Source: JBBDXS01 sp040902195
GTDB lineage: Bacteria; Chloroflexota; Dehalococcoidia; DSTF01; RBG-16-68-14
Direction: 5' to 3'
NCBI GenBank assembly: GCA_040902195.1
Contig: JBBDXS010000013.1
Coordinates: 49,118 to 113,117, forward strand
DNA: 64,000 bases
The translations under genes and the position numbers were made by a program. Positions 23,899-33,105 of this stretch are shown in pieces (positions within the stretch are counted from its first letter, which is position 1; every line of letters begins with the position of its first letter). The notes under the pieces are model-generated. The model saw only the letters and a list, made by a program, of their open reading frames with translations. It ran no database searches and was not told where the DNA came from.

Positions 23899-24980
23899 GC
23901 TGCCATCTCCGTAAGCATCTTCGCGATCGTTCGCGCCGCGTCGGGGCGCGCGAGACGGCGCGCCGCCGCGCTCATCGAGCGCAGGCGTTCGCTGTCCGAG
24001 AGCAGCTCGCGCACCACGTCCGTCAGCTTCGATAGCTCCTCGTTCTCCCGCACGACCGCGGCACCCTGCTCCGCGAGGTAGCGTGCGTTCGCGCGCTGGT
24101 CGTAGCCGCCTTCGTAGACGCCCGGCACGAGGACCGCCGGCAGCCCGGCCGCGGGCAGCTCGCCCAGCACCGACGCGCCGGAGCGCATAACGGCCAGGTC
24201 CGCTGCCGCCATCGCGTCGGCGATGGCATCGAGATAGCCGTGGACGTGGTAGCGCGCTCGCTGCGCTTCGGGCAGCGCTTCGCGCCGGCCGATAGCCTTC
24301 TGTTCGTCCGCGCGTCCCGTGAGGTGCACGACGTGGCAGAGTGCCAGCAACCCATCGAGCTGGCCGGCGACGGCGTCGTTCAGCCGCCGCGCGCCCTGGC
24401 TGGCACCCGTCACGAGCAGCACCGGCTCGTCCTGAGGCAGGCCGAGCTTCGCGCGCGCGCCGGCCTTCGATGTTGTCCAGAACTCCTCGCGCACGGGATA
24501 GCCCGTCGCAAGAGCTTTGTCCTTCGGCAGCGCGGCCAGCGAGCGCTCCGATGTCGCGGCGATGCGTGTCGCCACGCGCGAGAGCAGGCGAACGGCCCAG
24601 CCCGGGTTAACGTCAGGCAGGTAGACGAGCAGCGGCAGGCGGCGCAGCCGCGCGGCCACGCCGACCGGCACGCTCGCGTAGCCGCCCGTCGCGAACACGG
24701 CGTCGGGGCGGAATCGACCAAGGATCCGCCACGACTCGATCACGCCTGCGGCGAGCGAGACGCCGTTGCGCAGCATGGCCAGCGGCGATCCGACGCGTAG
24801 CGGCGCCGCGCGAACGGTCTCGAGCGGCAGGCCTGCCGCGCCGACGATCGTCTCGTCCATGCGCCCACGCACTCCTATGTAGAGTAGCTCCGGCGAGGTC
24901 TCTTTCCGTAGAGCCTGGGCGACTGCCAGGCCCGGGTAGATGTGACCGCCGGTGCCGCCTCCAGAAAGGACCACCCTCAC
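23895..24980 (-). CDS. murG: Lipid II synthase MurG
   Basis: The 361-residue GT-B glycosyltransferase adds GlcNAc to lipid I at the inner membrane face. The N-terminal VVLSGGGTGGHIYPGLAVAQAL glycine-rich loop, the hydrophobic patch AVFATGGYASVPVG, and the C-domain site LAVMRSGASVLGELPAAGLPAVLVP are clear; the Ser in MRSGAS replaces the more usual Arg-Ser-Gly-Ala. It overlaps the ftsW stop and the murC start by 4 bases at each end. Confidence 0.96.
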   Translation of the reverse strand: MRVVLSGGGTGGHIYPGLAVAQALRKETSPELLYIGVRGRMDETIVGAAGLPLETVRAAPLRVGSPLAMLRNGVSLAAGVIESWRILGRFRPDAVFATGGYASVPVGVAARLRRLPLLVYLPDVNPGWAVRLLSRVATRIAATSERSLAALPKDKALATGYPVREEFWTTSKAGARAKLGLPQDEPVLLVTGASQGARRLNDAVAGQLDGLLALCHVVHLTGRADEQKAIGRREALPEAQRARYHVHGYLDAIADAMAAADLAVMRSGASVLGELPAAGLPAVLVPGVYEGGYDQRANARYLAEQGAAVVRENEELSKLTDVVRELLSDSERLRSMSAAARRLARPDAARTIAKMLTEMAA

Positions 24981-26167
24981 CTCACTCCTCGCTGCGCGGT
25001 TGCTCGCGCAGGCTTTCGTTCGGGCTTTTCGACGCCCGCCGGATTCGCCGACCGGCGCGAGATGCTAAGCAGGATGCCGATTGCCGCCAGCAACGACGCC
25101 AGCGCGGAGCCCCCATAGCTCAGGAAGGGCATCGGGATGCCGGTGAGCGGTATCGTTCTCGTCACGCCGCCAACGTTAATCAGCGCCTGGTAGGCGATCC
25201 AGCAGACGATGCCCGTTGCCAGCAGCGAGCCGAACTGGTCGCGCGCGCCGAGCACGACGCGGAAGCCGCGATAGATGAGGACGCCGAACAGGATCATGAC
25301 GCCCATGAGTCCGATGAAGCCAAGCTCTTCGCCCACGACAGCGAAGATGCCGTCCGTGTGCGAGCCCGGAATGTAGAAGAACTTTTGCCGGCTCGCGCCC
25401 AGGCCCAGCCCCGTAATGCCGCCGCTCCCGAGCGCGATCAGCATCTGCAGCGTGTGGAACCCGACGCCAGCCGGGTCGTCCTCCGCTTTGACGAACGCGA
25501 AGATGCGGTCGGCACGATAGCTTGCCGTCAGGATCAGCATGAACGCCGCCACGCCACCAATGCCTACCAGCGCTGCCAGATGCGTGAGCGAGGCGCCGGC
25601 GATGAAGAAGAGCGTCACGGTCACCAGCACGATGACGGCCGCGGTGCCCGTGTCGGGCTCCAGCAGGACGAGGCCTGCGACCACGCCGACCATCATCACG
25701 AACGGGACGAACCCCAGCGCGAAGCTCTGCACGTCATCGCCCTTGCTCGACAGCCAGGCCGAGACGTAGATGATCAGCGCCAGCTTCGCGAACTCGCTTG
25801 GCTGGAGCGGGGGCACCGGCCCGACCTCGATCCAGCGCTGCGCGCCGTAACGCGTTACGCCCAGGCCGGGCACCAGCACAGCCACCAGCGCCACGATCGC
25901 GACGAGCATCAGCAACGGGCTGATGCTGCGCAGCCACATATAGTCGATCCGCATCAGGATCAGCATCAGGCCAAGGCCGAGCACGGCGAAGCCGGCCTGG
26001 CGCGCGACGAAGTAGTTCGCATCGCCAAAAGCCTGAAGCCCCAGCGCGAAGCTGGAGCTGTAGACCATGAGCAACCCGAGCACCACCAGCCCCACGACGA
26101 GGCCGAGGATCAGGTAGTCGGGCTGTCCTGCCGCTACCGCTGCCCTGCGCGACTGTGCGACCGCGAT
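24977..26167 (-). CDS. ftsW: Lipid II polymerase / division protein FtsW (atypical start)
   Basis: A SEDS-family protein with about ten TM helices; conserved parts include YFVARQAGFAVLGLGLMLI, EPDTGTAAVIVLV (catalytic Asp), SHTDGIFAVVGEELGFIG and the closing PLTGIPMPFLSYGGSALAS. FtsW polymerises lipid II with FtsI. No ATG, GTG or TTG exists in this frame between the murD reading frame and the first TM helix; the first GTG would cut the helix in half. ATC at 26167, 9 bases after GGGAGG, gives a basic 19-residue N-terminus and is proposed; CTG at the helix start (near 26116) is the alternative. The start overlaps the murD end by 34 bases. Confidence 0.9.
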   Translation of the reverse strand: MAVAQSRRAAVAAGQPDYLILGLVVGLVVLGLLMVYSSSFALGLQAFGDANYFVARQAGFAVLGLGLMLILMRIDYMWLRSISPLLMLVAIVALVAVLVPGLGVTRYGAQRWIEVGPVPPLQPSEFAKLALIIYVSAWLSSKGDDVQSFALGFVPFVMMVGVVAGLVLLEPDTGTAAVIVLVTVTLFFIAGASLTHLAALVGIGGVAAFMLILTASYRADRIFAFVKAEDDPAGVGFHTLQMLIALGSGGITGLGLGASRQKFFYIPGSHTDGIFAVVGEELGFIGLMGVMILFGVLIYRGFRVVLGARDQFGSLLATGIVCWIAYQALINVGGVTRTIPLTGIPMPFLSYGGSALASLLAAIGILLSISRRSANPAGVEKPERKPARATAQRGVR

Positions 26168-27564
26168 GGCTCCGTCCCTCCCTTGGCCGACATGTCCTGT
26201 ACGATCCGTCGAAATTCGTCGCCACGCTGCTCGAAGTTGTCGTAGGCGTCGTAGCTCGCGCAGGCGGGCGACAGGAGCACGACGTCTCCGGCCCGCGCGC
26301 GGCCCGCGGCCACCTCGACGGCATTCGCCATCGTGTCGACCACCGTGATCTCGGGTTCTTCCGTGCCTGCCGCCGCGTAGCGAAGCGCCTCCTCCAGCAG
26401 CGGGCCCGCCTCGCCGAAGCAGATCACCGTCCGGCAACGCTCGACGACCTCCTGGGCGAAGTCCTCGAGTGGCAGGTTCTTCTCGCGCCCGCCCAGCAGC
26501 AGAACGATAGGCTCGTTGAATGAGCGGAGGCCCGCTAGCGTGCGCTCCGGCGTCGTCGCGATGCTGTCGTTGTAGTAGGTCGCGCCGTCTATCTCGCCGG
26601 CCAGCTCGAGCCGGTGCGGAACGGTCTCGAACGTGCGTACCGCCTGCGCGACGGCGCTGAAGTCGAGGCCCACGACGCCGGCGATCGCAACCGCGGCGAG
26701 CACGTTCTCGACGTTGTGCGCGCCTCGAAGCGGGATCTCATCGAGTCCCAGAACACGCGTCTCTACAGAGCCCTGTCGCCAGAAGACCGAGCCTTCGCGT
26801 ACGAACGAGCCGCTGCCGCTCGGCGCGCGGCGGCTGCTGAACCAGGCGACGTGCCCCGGCGCCTCCGTCGAGAACGTCGAGGCGACTTCGTCCTCCAGGT
26901 TCAGGATCGCGAAGTCGTCTTTCGACTGGTACTGGATGATGTTCAGCTTCAGCGCCAGGTACTCGTCCCAGCTATAGCGGTCCAGGTGGTTCGGTGTGAC
27001 GTTCGTGACGCAGGCGATGTGCGGGCTGCGCTCCGCCGTCTCGAGCTGCGTGTGGCTCATCTCAAGCACCACCCACATATCCGACGTTATGTCATCTAGC
27101 AGCCCGAGCAACCCCACGCCGATGTTTCCGCCCACGACGTGCTTGCGTCCCGCCGCCGTGAACATTGCGTCGACGAGCGCTGTCGTCGTCGTCTTGCCAC
27201 TACTGCCCGTGATGCCGATCACGGGCGCCGGGCAGAGCTCCAGGAACAGCTTGGTCATCGAGCTGACAGCGACGCCCCGTGTGCGGGCTTCCTCGAGCGC
27301 CGGCAGCGTCTGCGGGATGCCCTGCGATACGAACACCATGTCAGCCGACGCGATGTCCTCGATGCGATGCTCTCCGAGCGAGAATTGGACCGGGAGGTCT
27401 TCGATCTGGCGGATACGGGCAGAGAGCGCCTCCGGCGACTTGGTATCGGAGACGGTTACAACGGCACCGTGGGACGCTAGGTAGCGCACCAAATCGGTTC
27501 CCTCGATGCCCAGCCCGAGGACCGTCACTCGTTTACCCACCAGGAACTCTCGATCAAGTGTCAT
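26134..27564 (-). CDS. murD: UDP-MurNAc-L-alanine--D-glutamate ligase MurD
   Basis: A 476-residue Mur ligase: the N-domain RVTVLGLGIEGTDLVRYLA, the ATP loop VIGITGSSGKTTTTALV, the metal motif EMSHTQLE, the THLDRY-like motif TPNHLDRYSWDEY and the C-domain DDSIATTPE-type ATP site (YNDSIATTPERTLAGL). It adds D-Glu to the stem peptide. The tail after NFEQRGDEFRRIVQDM runs about 18 residues further than usual, and that DNA also encodes the ftsW start. 12 bases separate it from mraY. Confidence 0.97.
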   Translation of the reverse strand: MTLDREFLVGKRVTVLGLGIEGTDLVRYLASHGAVVTVSDTKSPEALSARIRQIEDLPVQFSLGEHRIEDIASADMVFVSQGIPQTLPALEEARTRGVAVSSMTKLFLELCPAPVIGITGSSGKTTTTALVDAMFTAAGRKHVVGGNIGVGLLGLLDDITSDMWVVLEMSHTQLETAERSPHIACVTNVTPNHLDRYSWDEYLALKLNIIQYQSKDDFAILNLEDEVASTFSTEAPGHVAWFSSRRAPSGSGSFVREGSVFWRQGSVETRVLGLDEIPLRGAHNVENVLAAVAIAGVVGLDFSAVAQAVRTFETVPHRLELAGEIDGATYYNDSIATTPERTLAGLRSFNEPIVLLLGGREKNLPLEDFAQEVVERCRTVICFGEAGPLLEEALRYAAAGTEEPEITVVDTMANAVEVAAGRARAGDVVLLSPACASYDAYDNFEQRGDEFRRIVQDMSAKGGTEPSRSHSRAGQR

Positions 27565-27576
27565 AGCACTTACACA

Positions 27577-28548
27577 CTAATCTGTCAAGGCCAGCGCGAC
27601 GCCTAGAAACGCCCCTACCAGCCCCACCAGCCAAAATCGTGTCACTACCTGCGTTTCTTGCCACCCGCTCAGCTCGAAGTGGTGATGGAGCGGCGCCATC
27701 TTGAGAACCCGCTTGCCCCGTAGTTGGAACGAGCCGATCTGGATCAGGTCCGCCGCCATCTCAGCGACGAAGACGACGCCGATCACTGGCAGCAGCAGCC
27801 ACCAGCCCGTCATCAGCGCTACCGTCGCGAGCGCGGCGCCCAGCGGCAGCGCGCCCGACTCGCCCAGGAACACGCGGGCCGGGTGCGCGTTGAACCAGAG
27901 GAACCCGATCAAGGCGCCCACGACCGTAAAGCAGAAGACCGACAGGTATCCCTGGCCTTGCGTCGCGGCGATCAGCCCGTAAGCGCTGAAGGCGAAGACC
28001 AGCAGCCCGCCCAGCAGCCCGTCGAGGCCGTCCGATATCGCCACGGAGCTTGTCGTGGCGGCGACAACGAGAACAGACGCGATAACGATGGCCACCACGC
28101 CCCAGTCGTACGCGCCGTAATGCGGCACGAATACGTAGTTGATGTCGAGCGAGTAGTACACGACCAGTCCGGCGACGAGCCCCAGCCCTGCGCCAAGCAG
28201 CGCCTTGACTACCAGGCCGCTTCGCTCGTGCCCGCCGATGCGTTCGCGTCCCTGGAGCGTAAGCAGGTCGTCCGCGAAGCCGACAGCGGCAGCGGCGGCC
28301 ATGATCCCGAGCGGCAGCAATACCTCCGGGTGGCCGAACAGGTTCGTCGGCACGGTCATCACGGCCACGACCGCCAGGACCAGCAGACCGCCCATCGTCG
28401 GCGTGCCGGCCTTCGCCTGGTGCGACTGCGGCCCCTCCTCGCTGATCGCCTTGCCGATGCCCATGCGCTGTAGCGTGGGCACGAAGTACGCGCCCGCGAT
28501 CGTGGCGACGAGCGCGGCGGCGGAGCCGATTACGAGCGCTCGGACCAT
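27577..28548 (-). CDS. mraY: Phospho-MurNAc-pentapeptide transferase MraY
   Basis: A 323-residue polytopic membrane enzyme that makes lipid I on undecaprenyl phosphate. Visible motifs are HQAKAGTPTMGGLL, FADDLLTL (DDXXD-type Asp pair), ISDGLDGLLGG (catalytic Asp), WFNAHPARVFLGESGALPLGAAL and the closing LHHHFELSGWQETQVVTRFW. Nine to ten TM helices are apparent. It starts one base after the murF stop. Confidence 0.97.
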   Translation of the reverse strand: MVRALVIGSAAALVATIAGAYFVPTLQRMGIGKAISEEGPQSHQAKAGTPTMGGLLVLAVVAVMTVPTNLFGHPEVLLPLGIMAAAAAVGFADDLLTLQGRERIGGHERSGLVVKALLGAGLGLVAGLVVYYSLDINYVFVPHYGAYDWGVVAIVIASVLVVAATTSSVAISDGLDGLLGGLLVFAFSAYGLIAATQGQGYLSVFCFTVVGALIGFLWFNAHPARVFLGESGALPLGAALATVALMTGWWLLLPVIGVVFVAEMAADLIQIGSFQLRGKRVLKMAPLHHHFELSGWQETQVVTRFWLVGLVGAFLGVALALTD

Positions 28549-28549
28549 G

Positions 28550-29911
28550 TCACTCCTTCAGCGAATCGAGCAACGTCTCGAACGCCATGGCGCGAGACGC
28601 CTTCAGCAGCACGACGTCGTCCGGCCGCAGGTCAGCGACCAGCGCCGCGACCGCGTCTTCCTTCGTGTCGTGGTGGTACACCGCGCGATGGCCTCCCGCG
28701 CGAGCGGCCTGCACGACAAGCTCGCCCAGCGCGCCGACGGCGTGGATCACGTCCGCCGTCTCTGCCGCGCGGCGGCCAACAGCAAGGTGCCCTTCCCGCT
28801 CCTCCGGCCCAAGCTCGCGCATATCACCCAGCACGGCGATACGCCGTCCCGGGATCTCGGCGAGCAGGTCGAGCGCGGCGGCCATCGAGGCCGGGCTGGC
28901 GTTGTACGTGTCGTCGAGGATCGTGCAGCCGCCTTTGCCGCGATACACCTGCAAGCGAAGCGGCACGCGAGCCGAACCGAGCGCCTTCGCGACGTCCGGC
29001 AGCGCCATCCCGTCCGCAAGCGCGACGGCCGCTGCCGCCAGCGCGTTCGAGACGATGTGGCGGCCCGGGAGCGCCGTCTTCACCTCGGCGCTCTCGCTGC
29101 GCCAGTGCAGCCGGAACGAGACGCCATCGAGCCCGCGGCTCTCGACATCGCTCGCGCGCACGTCCGCCTCGCTCGACGTTCCGTAGGTGAGCGGATGCGC
29201 CCGCGTACGTCCCGCCATCGCGAGCACGAGCGGGTCATCCGCGTTGAAGATGGCGAAGCCCTGTGGAGGCAGGCTCTCGGGCAGCTCCGACTTCGCCGCG
29301 GCGATCGCCTCCAGGCTGCCCAGCCGCTCGAGGTGCGACGGGCCGATGTTCGTCACGACGCCCACCTCCGGCCGGGCGATCTCGCAGAGCGTCCGTATCT
29401 CGCCCTGGGCGTACATGCCCATCTCCAGCACGGCACGCCGGTGCCGAGCGGTTAGCCGCAGGAGCGTGAGCGGCAGGCCGATCTCGTTGTTGTAGTTCGC
29501 CTCGTTCTTCAGGACGGGATAGCGCGTGCCGAGCACCGCGGCGGTAATCTCCTTCGTCGTGGTCTTGCCGACGCTGCCCGTGATGCCGATGACCTTCGCG
29601 TGCCGCCGGTTGCGCCGGCCTGCCGCGAGCCGCTGGAGCGCCGCGAGCGTATCGTCCACTAGGAAGACCGCGACGCCGTCCGGCAGCCCTTCGGGGAGTT
29701 CCCGCACCAGGAGTCCGCGCGCGCCATTCGCTGCGGCGCCAGCCGCGTAGAGCTGGCCATCGGAGCGTTCGCCGCGCAGCGCGACGAACAGGTCGCCCCG
29801 GCCGCACGCGCGCGAATCGATCACGACGCGCCGGAAGCGCTCGTTGCCCACCGCGCGCGTATCGCGCAGCAGCGAGCCCAGGCTCTCGACGATCTCCGGC
29901 GTACCGATCAT
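28550..29911 (-). CDS. murF: UDP-MurNAc-tripeptide--D-alanyl-D-alanine ligase MurF
   Basis: The 453-residue Mur ligase has an N-terminal UDP domain, the ATP loop VIGITGSVGKTTTKEITAAVL, the NNEIGLPLTLL loop typical of MurF, TNIGPSHLERLGS, and the C-domain DDTYNASPASMAAAL. It adds D-Ala-D-Ala to the stem. The ATG shares one base with the ftsI stop. It directly follows ftsI: the murE gene expected in between is absent. Confidence 0.97.
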   Translation of the reverse strand: MIGTPEIVESLGSLLRDTRAVGNERFRRVVIDSRACGRGDLFVALRGERSDGQLYAAGAAANGARGLLVRELPEGLPDGVAVFLVDDTLAALQRLAAGRRNRRHAKVIGITGSVGKTTTKEITAAVLGTRYPVLKNEANYNNEIGLPLTLLRLTARHRRAVLEMGMYAQGEIRTLCEIARPEVGVVTNIGPSHLERLGSLEAIAAAKSELPESLPPQGFAIFNADDPLVLAMAGRTRAHPLTYGTSSEADVRASDVESRGLDGVSFRLHWRSESAEVKTALPGRHIVSNALAAAAVALADGMALPDVAKALGSARVPLRLQVYRGKGGCTILDDTYNASPASMAAALDLLAEIPGRRIAVLGDMRELGPEEREGHLAVGRRAAETADVIHAVGALGELVVQAARAGGHRAVYHHDTKEDAVAALVADLRPDDVVLLKASRAMAFETLLDSLKE

Positions 29912-31626
29912 CAGTTTCCTTCCACCAGCGCCGCGTCGTCCGGGCGCGCGCCGAGGTACGAAAGGATCTGCGGGGCCAGCGCGCCGAAGATCGGCGCCGA
30001 GACGCGTCCGCCAAGCGGGTCGTCTTTCGGCTCGTCGATCTTGACCAGCATCACGAAACGGGGCTGCTCGACCGGCGCGAAGCCGATAAACGACGCGATG
30101 CTGTACGGACGGTCCTCGAACGTCGTCGTGCCGCTCTTCCCGCCGATGTGGTAGCCCGCCACCTGCGCCGGGTGGTCGGGCATGCCGTCGACGACGGCGT
30201 TCATCATCTGCACCAGCGTCTGCGAAGTCTCCTCAGAGACCGTTCGCCGCACGGCGACCGGGTCGAAGACGCGTTGGCCGTCCGGCCCGTTCAGCTCCTT
30301 CACGACATAGGGTCGCATGAGCAGTCCGCCGTTCACAAGGGAGGAGACGGCCGTCACCATCTGGAGCGGCGTCACGGAAATGCCCTGTCCGAAGCTGTTC
30401 GTCGCCAGGTCGACGGGATACCAACTATCTTCCTGGTTCGTCCTGATCAGGCCGTCCGGCTCGCCGCCCAAGCCGATGTCTGTCTTTGTGCCGAAGCCGA
30501 AGCGCGCCATGTAGTCGTAGAAGCGGTCCGCCCCGACCTGACGGCTCACCCAGACCGCCCCCGTATTCAGGCTGTACTGGAGCACCTGCGTCATCGTCGT
30601 CGTGCCGTGGGCGCTGAAGTCCCAGTTCTTGATCGACTCGCCACCCTCGACCAGCGCCTCACCGCTATCGAAGTACGTCGTGCCGGGCGAGACGAGGCCC
30701 AGGTCGATCGCCATCGACATCGTGATCGTCTTCATGACGGAGCCTGGCGAATACACGTCCGTGACGGCCCGGTTGCGGAAGAGGTCTGCCTGCCCCGGGT
30801 CGTCGAAGTTGAGCTTGCTGAGCTGGAAGCTGGGCCGGCTCGCCAACGCCAGGACCTCGCCCGTGAAGGGGTCCATCACCAGGATCGTGCCACCCGATGC
30901 CTCGTGCCTCTGGATCTCCGCGTCCAGCTTCTCTTCCACGAGGCGCTGGATGTAGCGGTCGATGGTGAGCTGCACGTCGCCGCCCGGCACAGGCTTGTCG
31001 GCGACGCGCCTGCCGAACGGCAGCGGATTACCGACGGCGTCTCGTTCGAAGTAGAGCAGGCCTGGTTGGCCGCCCAGCTCCAGATCGAAGTCAGACTCGA
31101 TCCCGGCCAGGCCGGTTTGGTCGCGGCCGAGGAAGCCGAGCAGCACCGAAGCCAGGTCGCCTTCCGGATAGAACCGCTTACTGGTATCGACCACGCTCAC
31201 GCCGGAGGGCTCCTCGTCGAGCAGCTTCAGCCCGACAGCAGCCGGGACCGATCGGGCCGCCGCGTAGACGCCCTCGGTCTGGGCGCGTGTCGACGTGATC
31301 AACTCGCCGGCGTCGCGCCCGAGGAGCGGCGCAACGACGGACGCCGACCTGAGCGCGGTCACGTCGTCCTTCCAGCTCCTCGGGTCGATGTACACATCGA
31401 AAGCCTCCACGCTGGTAGCGAGCGGATAGCCGTTGCGGTCGAGGATCGCGCCACGAGGGGCGCGTACGACGACTTCCTCGAGGTGCTCATCGGCGGCCTG
31501 GGCCTTGTAGTGGTCGTGGTCGAGGACCTGGACCTGCACCAATCGCAGCACGACGGCGCCGGAGGCGACCGCGAGCATGGTGATCAACAGGAATAACCGC
31601 CAGGAGCGGTTGGTTCGGCGGGCCAT
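29911..31626 (-). CDS. ftsI: Peptidoglycan transpeptidase FtsI (PBP3-type class B PBP)
   Basis: The 571-residue division-specific transpeptidase has a short cytoplasmic tail, one TM helix (WRLFLLITMLAVASGAVVLRLVQVQ), a pedestal domain (GAILDRNGYPLATS) and the penicillin-binding domain with SVMK (active Ser, in YSPGSVMKTITM), SLN (LQYSLNTGAVW) and KSGT (IGGKSGTTTFE). It cross-links septal peptidoglycan with FtsW. No PASTA domains are present. A GGAGGGATAGAAGG region precedes the ATG. Confidence 0.97.
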   Translation of the reverse strand: MARRTNRSWRLFLLITMLAVASGAVVLRLVQVQVLDHDHYKAQAADEHLEEVVVRAPRGAILDRNGYPLATSVEAFDVYIDPRSWKDDVTALRSASVVAPLLGRDAGELITSTRAQTEGVYAAARSVPAAVGLKLLDEEPSGVSVVDTSKRFYPEGDLASVLLGFLGRDQTGLAGIESDFDLELGGQPGLLYFERDAVGNPLPFGRRVADKPVPGGDVQLTIDRYIQRLVEEKLDAEIQRHEASGGTILVMDPFTGEVLALASRPSFQLSKLNFDDPGQADLFRNRAVTDVYSPGSVMKTITMSMAIDLGLVSPGTTYFDSGEALVEGGESIKNWDFSAHGTTTMTQVLQYSLNTGAVWVSRQVGADRFYDYMARFGFGTKTDIGLGGEPDGLIRTNQEDSWYPVDLATNSFGQGISVTPLQMVTAVSSLVNGGLLMRPYVVKELNGPDGQRVFDPVAVRRTVSEETSQTLVQMMNAVVDGMPDHPAQVAGYHIGGKSGTTTFEDRPYSIASFIGFAPVEQPRFVMLVKIDEPKDDPLGGRVSAPIFGALAPQILSYLGARPDDAALVEGN

Positions 31627-31671
31627 CCTTCTATCCCTCCGGCGACCCCTGCCGGGCCGTCAGGACGGTTG

Positions 31672-32127
31672 CTAGTTGAACGGGAGAAGCCCGATCACGT
31701 CTCGCCACCAGGGAGAGTCCGTCTCGGCTTCTTGGAGCTGTACCGCGCCGGCCGCGAAGCGGCTTGGCAGCCGGTCGACGGACTCATCCGGCACACCCAC
31801 GTTCACGTTGACTGCCTCAATCGATTGTGGCCGCGCGAGACCAAGACGCTGCGATTCGGCCCGGATGCGCGGGAGCGATGAGAGCCCGGCCACCTGAGCC
31901 TCAAGCTCTCGCACCTCCGCGCCCAGCTGCAGCTTCTGCTGCTCCAGCTTCTGTATCTCGAACGTCCGGGTCGTGGCCTGCGAGGTCTGAATGATCTGCA
32001 GCAGCCCGATGATCACGATAACCACCGCCGCGATCAGCAAGATCGAACCGGGCCGAATGGTCACGATGCTCGCCTCTGCCTTGTTCCTCGAGTGAGATCG
32101 AGGCAGGGCGCGGTTCAGGACGGCCAA
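31672..32127 (-). CDS. ftsL: FtsL/DivIC-like septum protein
   Basis: The 151-residue bitopic membrane protein has a basic N-terminus, a TM helix (SILLIAAVVIVIIGLLQII) and then a heptad coiled coil (FEIQKLEQQKLQLGAEVRELEAQVAGL) followed by a PRIRAESQRLGLARP segment, the layout of FtsL/FtsB. The position between rsmH and ftsI is diagnostic for ftsL. The start is TTG at 32127 with GGGAGGGAG upstream. The C-terminal 50 residues are an extra domain without clear homology. Confidence 0.88.
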   Translation of the reverse strand: MAVLNRALPRSHSRNKAEASIVTIRPGSILLIAAVVIVIIGLLQIIQTSQATTRTFEIQKLEQQKLQLGAEVRELEAQVAGLSSLPRIRAESQRLGLARPQSIEAVNVNVGVPDESVDRLPSRFAAGAVQLQEAETDSPWWRDVIGLLPFN

Positions 32128-32146
32128 GGGCTCCCTCCCTCATGCC

Positions 32147-33100
32147 TCACGCTGCGGATGCAGGTAGGCGTTCGGCGACGCGAAGGCGCGCGCTGCGGCT
32201 GCGCGGATTGCGCGCCACCTCCTCGTCGGAGGGACGGAGCGCGCCGCGCGTGACCGGACGCAGCGTGGCCTTGTGGCCACAAGTGCAGACCGGTAGGCGT
32301 GGCGGGCAGATGCAGTCTCGCGACTCCCGCTGCACGAACGCCTTGACGGCGCGGTCCTCCAGCGAGTGGTAGCTGAGGACCCCTAGCCGGCCAAGGTCAC
32401 CAAGGAGGCCGTAGGCCAATGGAAGGACGTCAGCCAGGCTGAGGAGTTCCTGGTTGACGGCAATCCGGAGGGCCTGAAACGTCCTGGTGGCGGGGTGGGA
32501 TTGGCGTCGAGCCCTCCCGCCTACGGCCTCCTCGACGGCCTTAGCCAGCGCCGTCGTGGTCTCGAGCGGCCGCCGCTCTACGATGCGCCTAGCGATTCGC
32601 CGCGAACGCGGCTCTTCGCCGAAGCGCCAGAGCAGATCGGCCAGCTCTTGTTCCGAGTACTCGTTCACGATGTCGGCCGCCGTCAGCGTTTGCTCCGGGC
32701 TAAAACGCATGTCGAGCGGGCCCTCGCGTTGGAAGCTAAACCCGCGTTCGGCGCGGCCGAGCTGCAGCGACGACAGCCCCAGGTCGAGCAGCACGCCGTG
32801 CACCGGCGCGAAGTCGATCTCGCGGCAGATGCGGTCCATCTCAGCGTAGTCGCCTTGTTCCAGACGCACGTCGTCGCCGAAGCGAGCGAGACGCTCGCGG
32901 GCGGCCTCGATGGCGTCCGGGTCCTTGTCGATGCCGAGGAGCTGGCCGCCCGGTGAGGCGGCTTCCATAATCGCCTCAGCGTGGCCGCCGGCCCCTACCG
33001 TACCGTCGACATAGCGGCCGCCCGGCTTCACGTTCAGCGCCTCGACGACTTCGCGCACCATAACGGACTCGTGTTCTAGCTTCGTCTCTTCATCGGTCAT
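32147..33100 (-). CDS. rsmH: 16S rRNA m4C1402 methyltransferase RsmH (MraW)
   Basis: A 317-residue SAM-dependent methyltransferase: HESVMVREVVEALNVKPGGRYVDGTVGAGGHAEAI holds the SAM-binding site, followed by DLGLSSLQLGRAERGFSFQREGPLDMRFS, the ATRTFQALRIAVN segment and the SYHSLEDRAVKAFV catalytic end. CICPPRLPVCTCGHKATLRPVTRG near the C-terminus is typical. The ATG at 33100 begins 5 bases after the mraZ stop; upstream in-frame codons lie inside mraZ and are not used. Confidence 0.97.
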   Translation of the reverse strand: MTDEETKLEHESVMVREVVEALNVKPGGRYVDGTVGAGGHAEAIMEAASPGGQLLGIDKDPDAIEAARERLARFGDDVRLEQGDYAEMDRICREIDFAPVHGVLLDLGLSSLQLGRAERGFSFQREGPLDMRFSPEQTLTAADIVNEYSEQELADLLWRFGEEPRSRRIARRIVERRPLETTTALAKAVEEAVGGRARRQSHPATRTFQALRIAVNQELLSLADVLPLAYGLLGDLGRLGVLSYHSLEDRAVKAFVQRESRDCICPPRLPVCTCGHKATLRPVTRGALRPSDEEVARNPRSRSARLRVAERLPASAA

Positions 33101-33105
33101 TTGCA

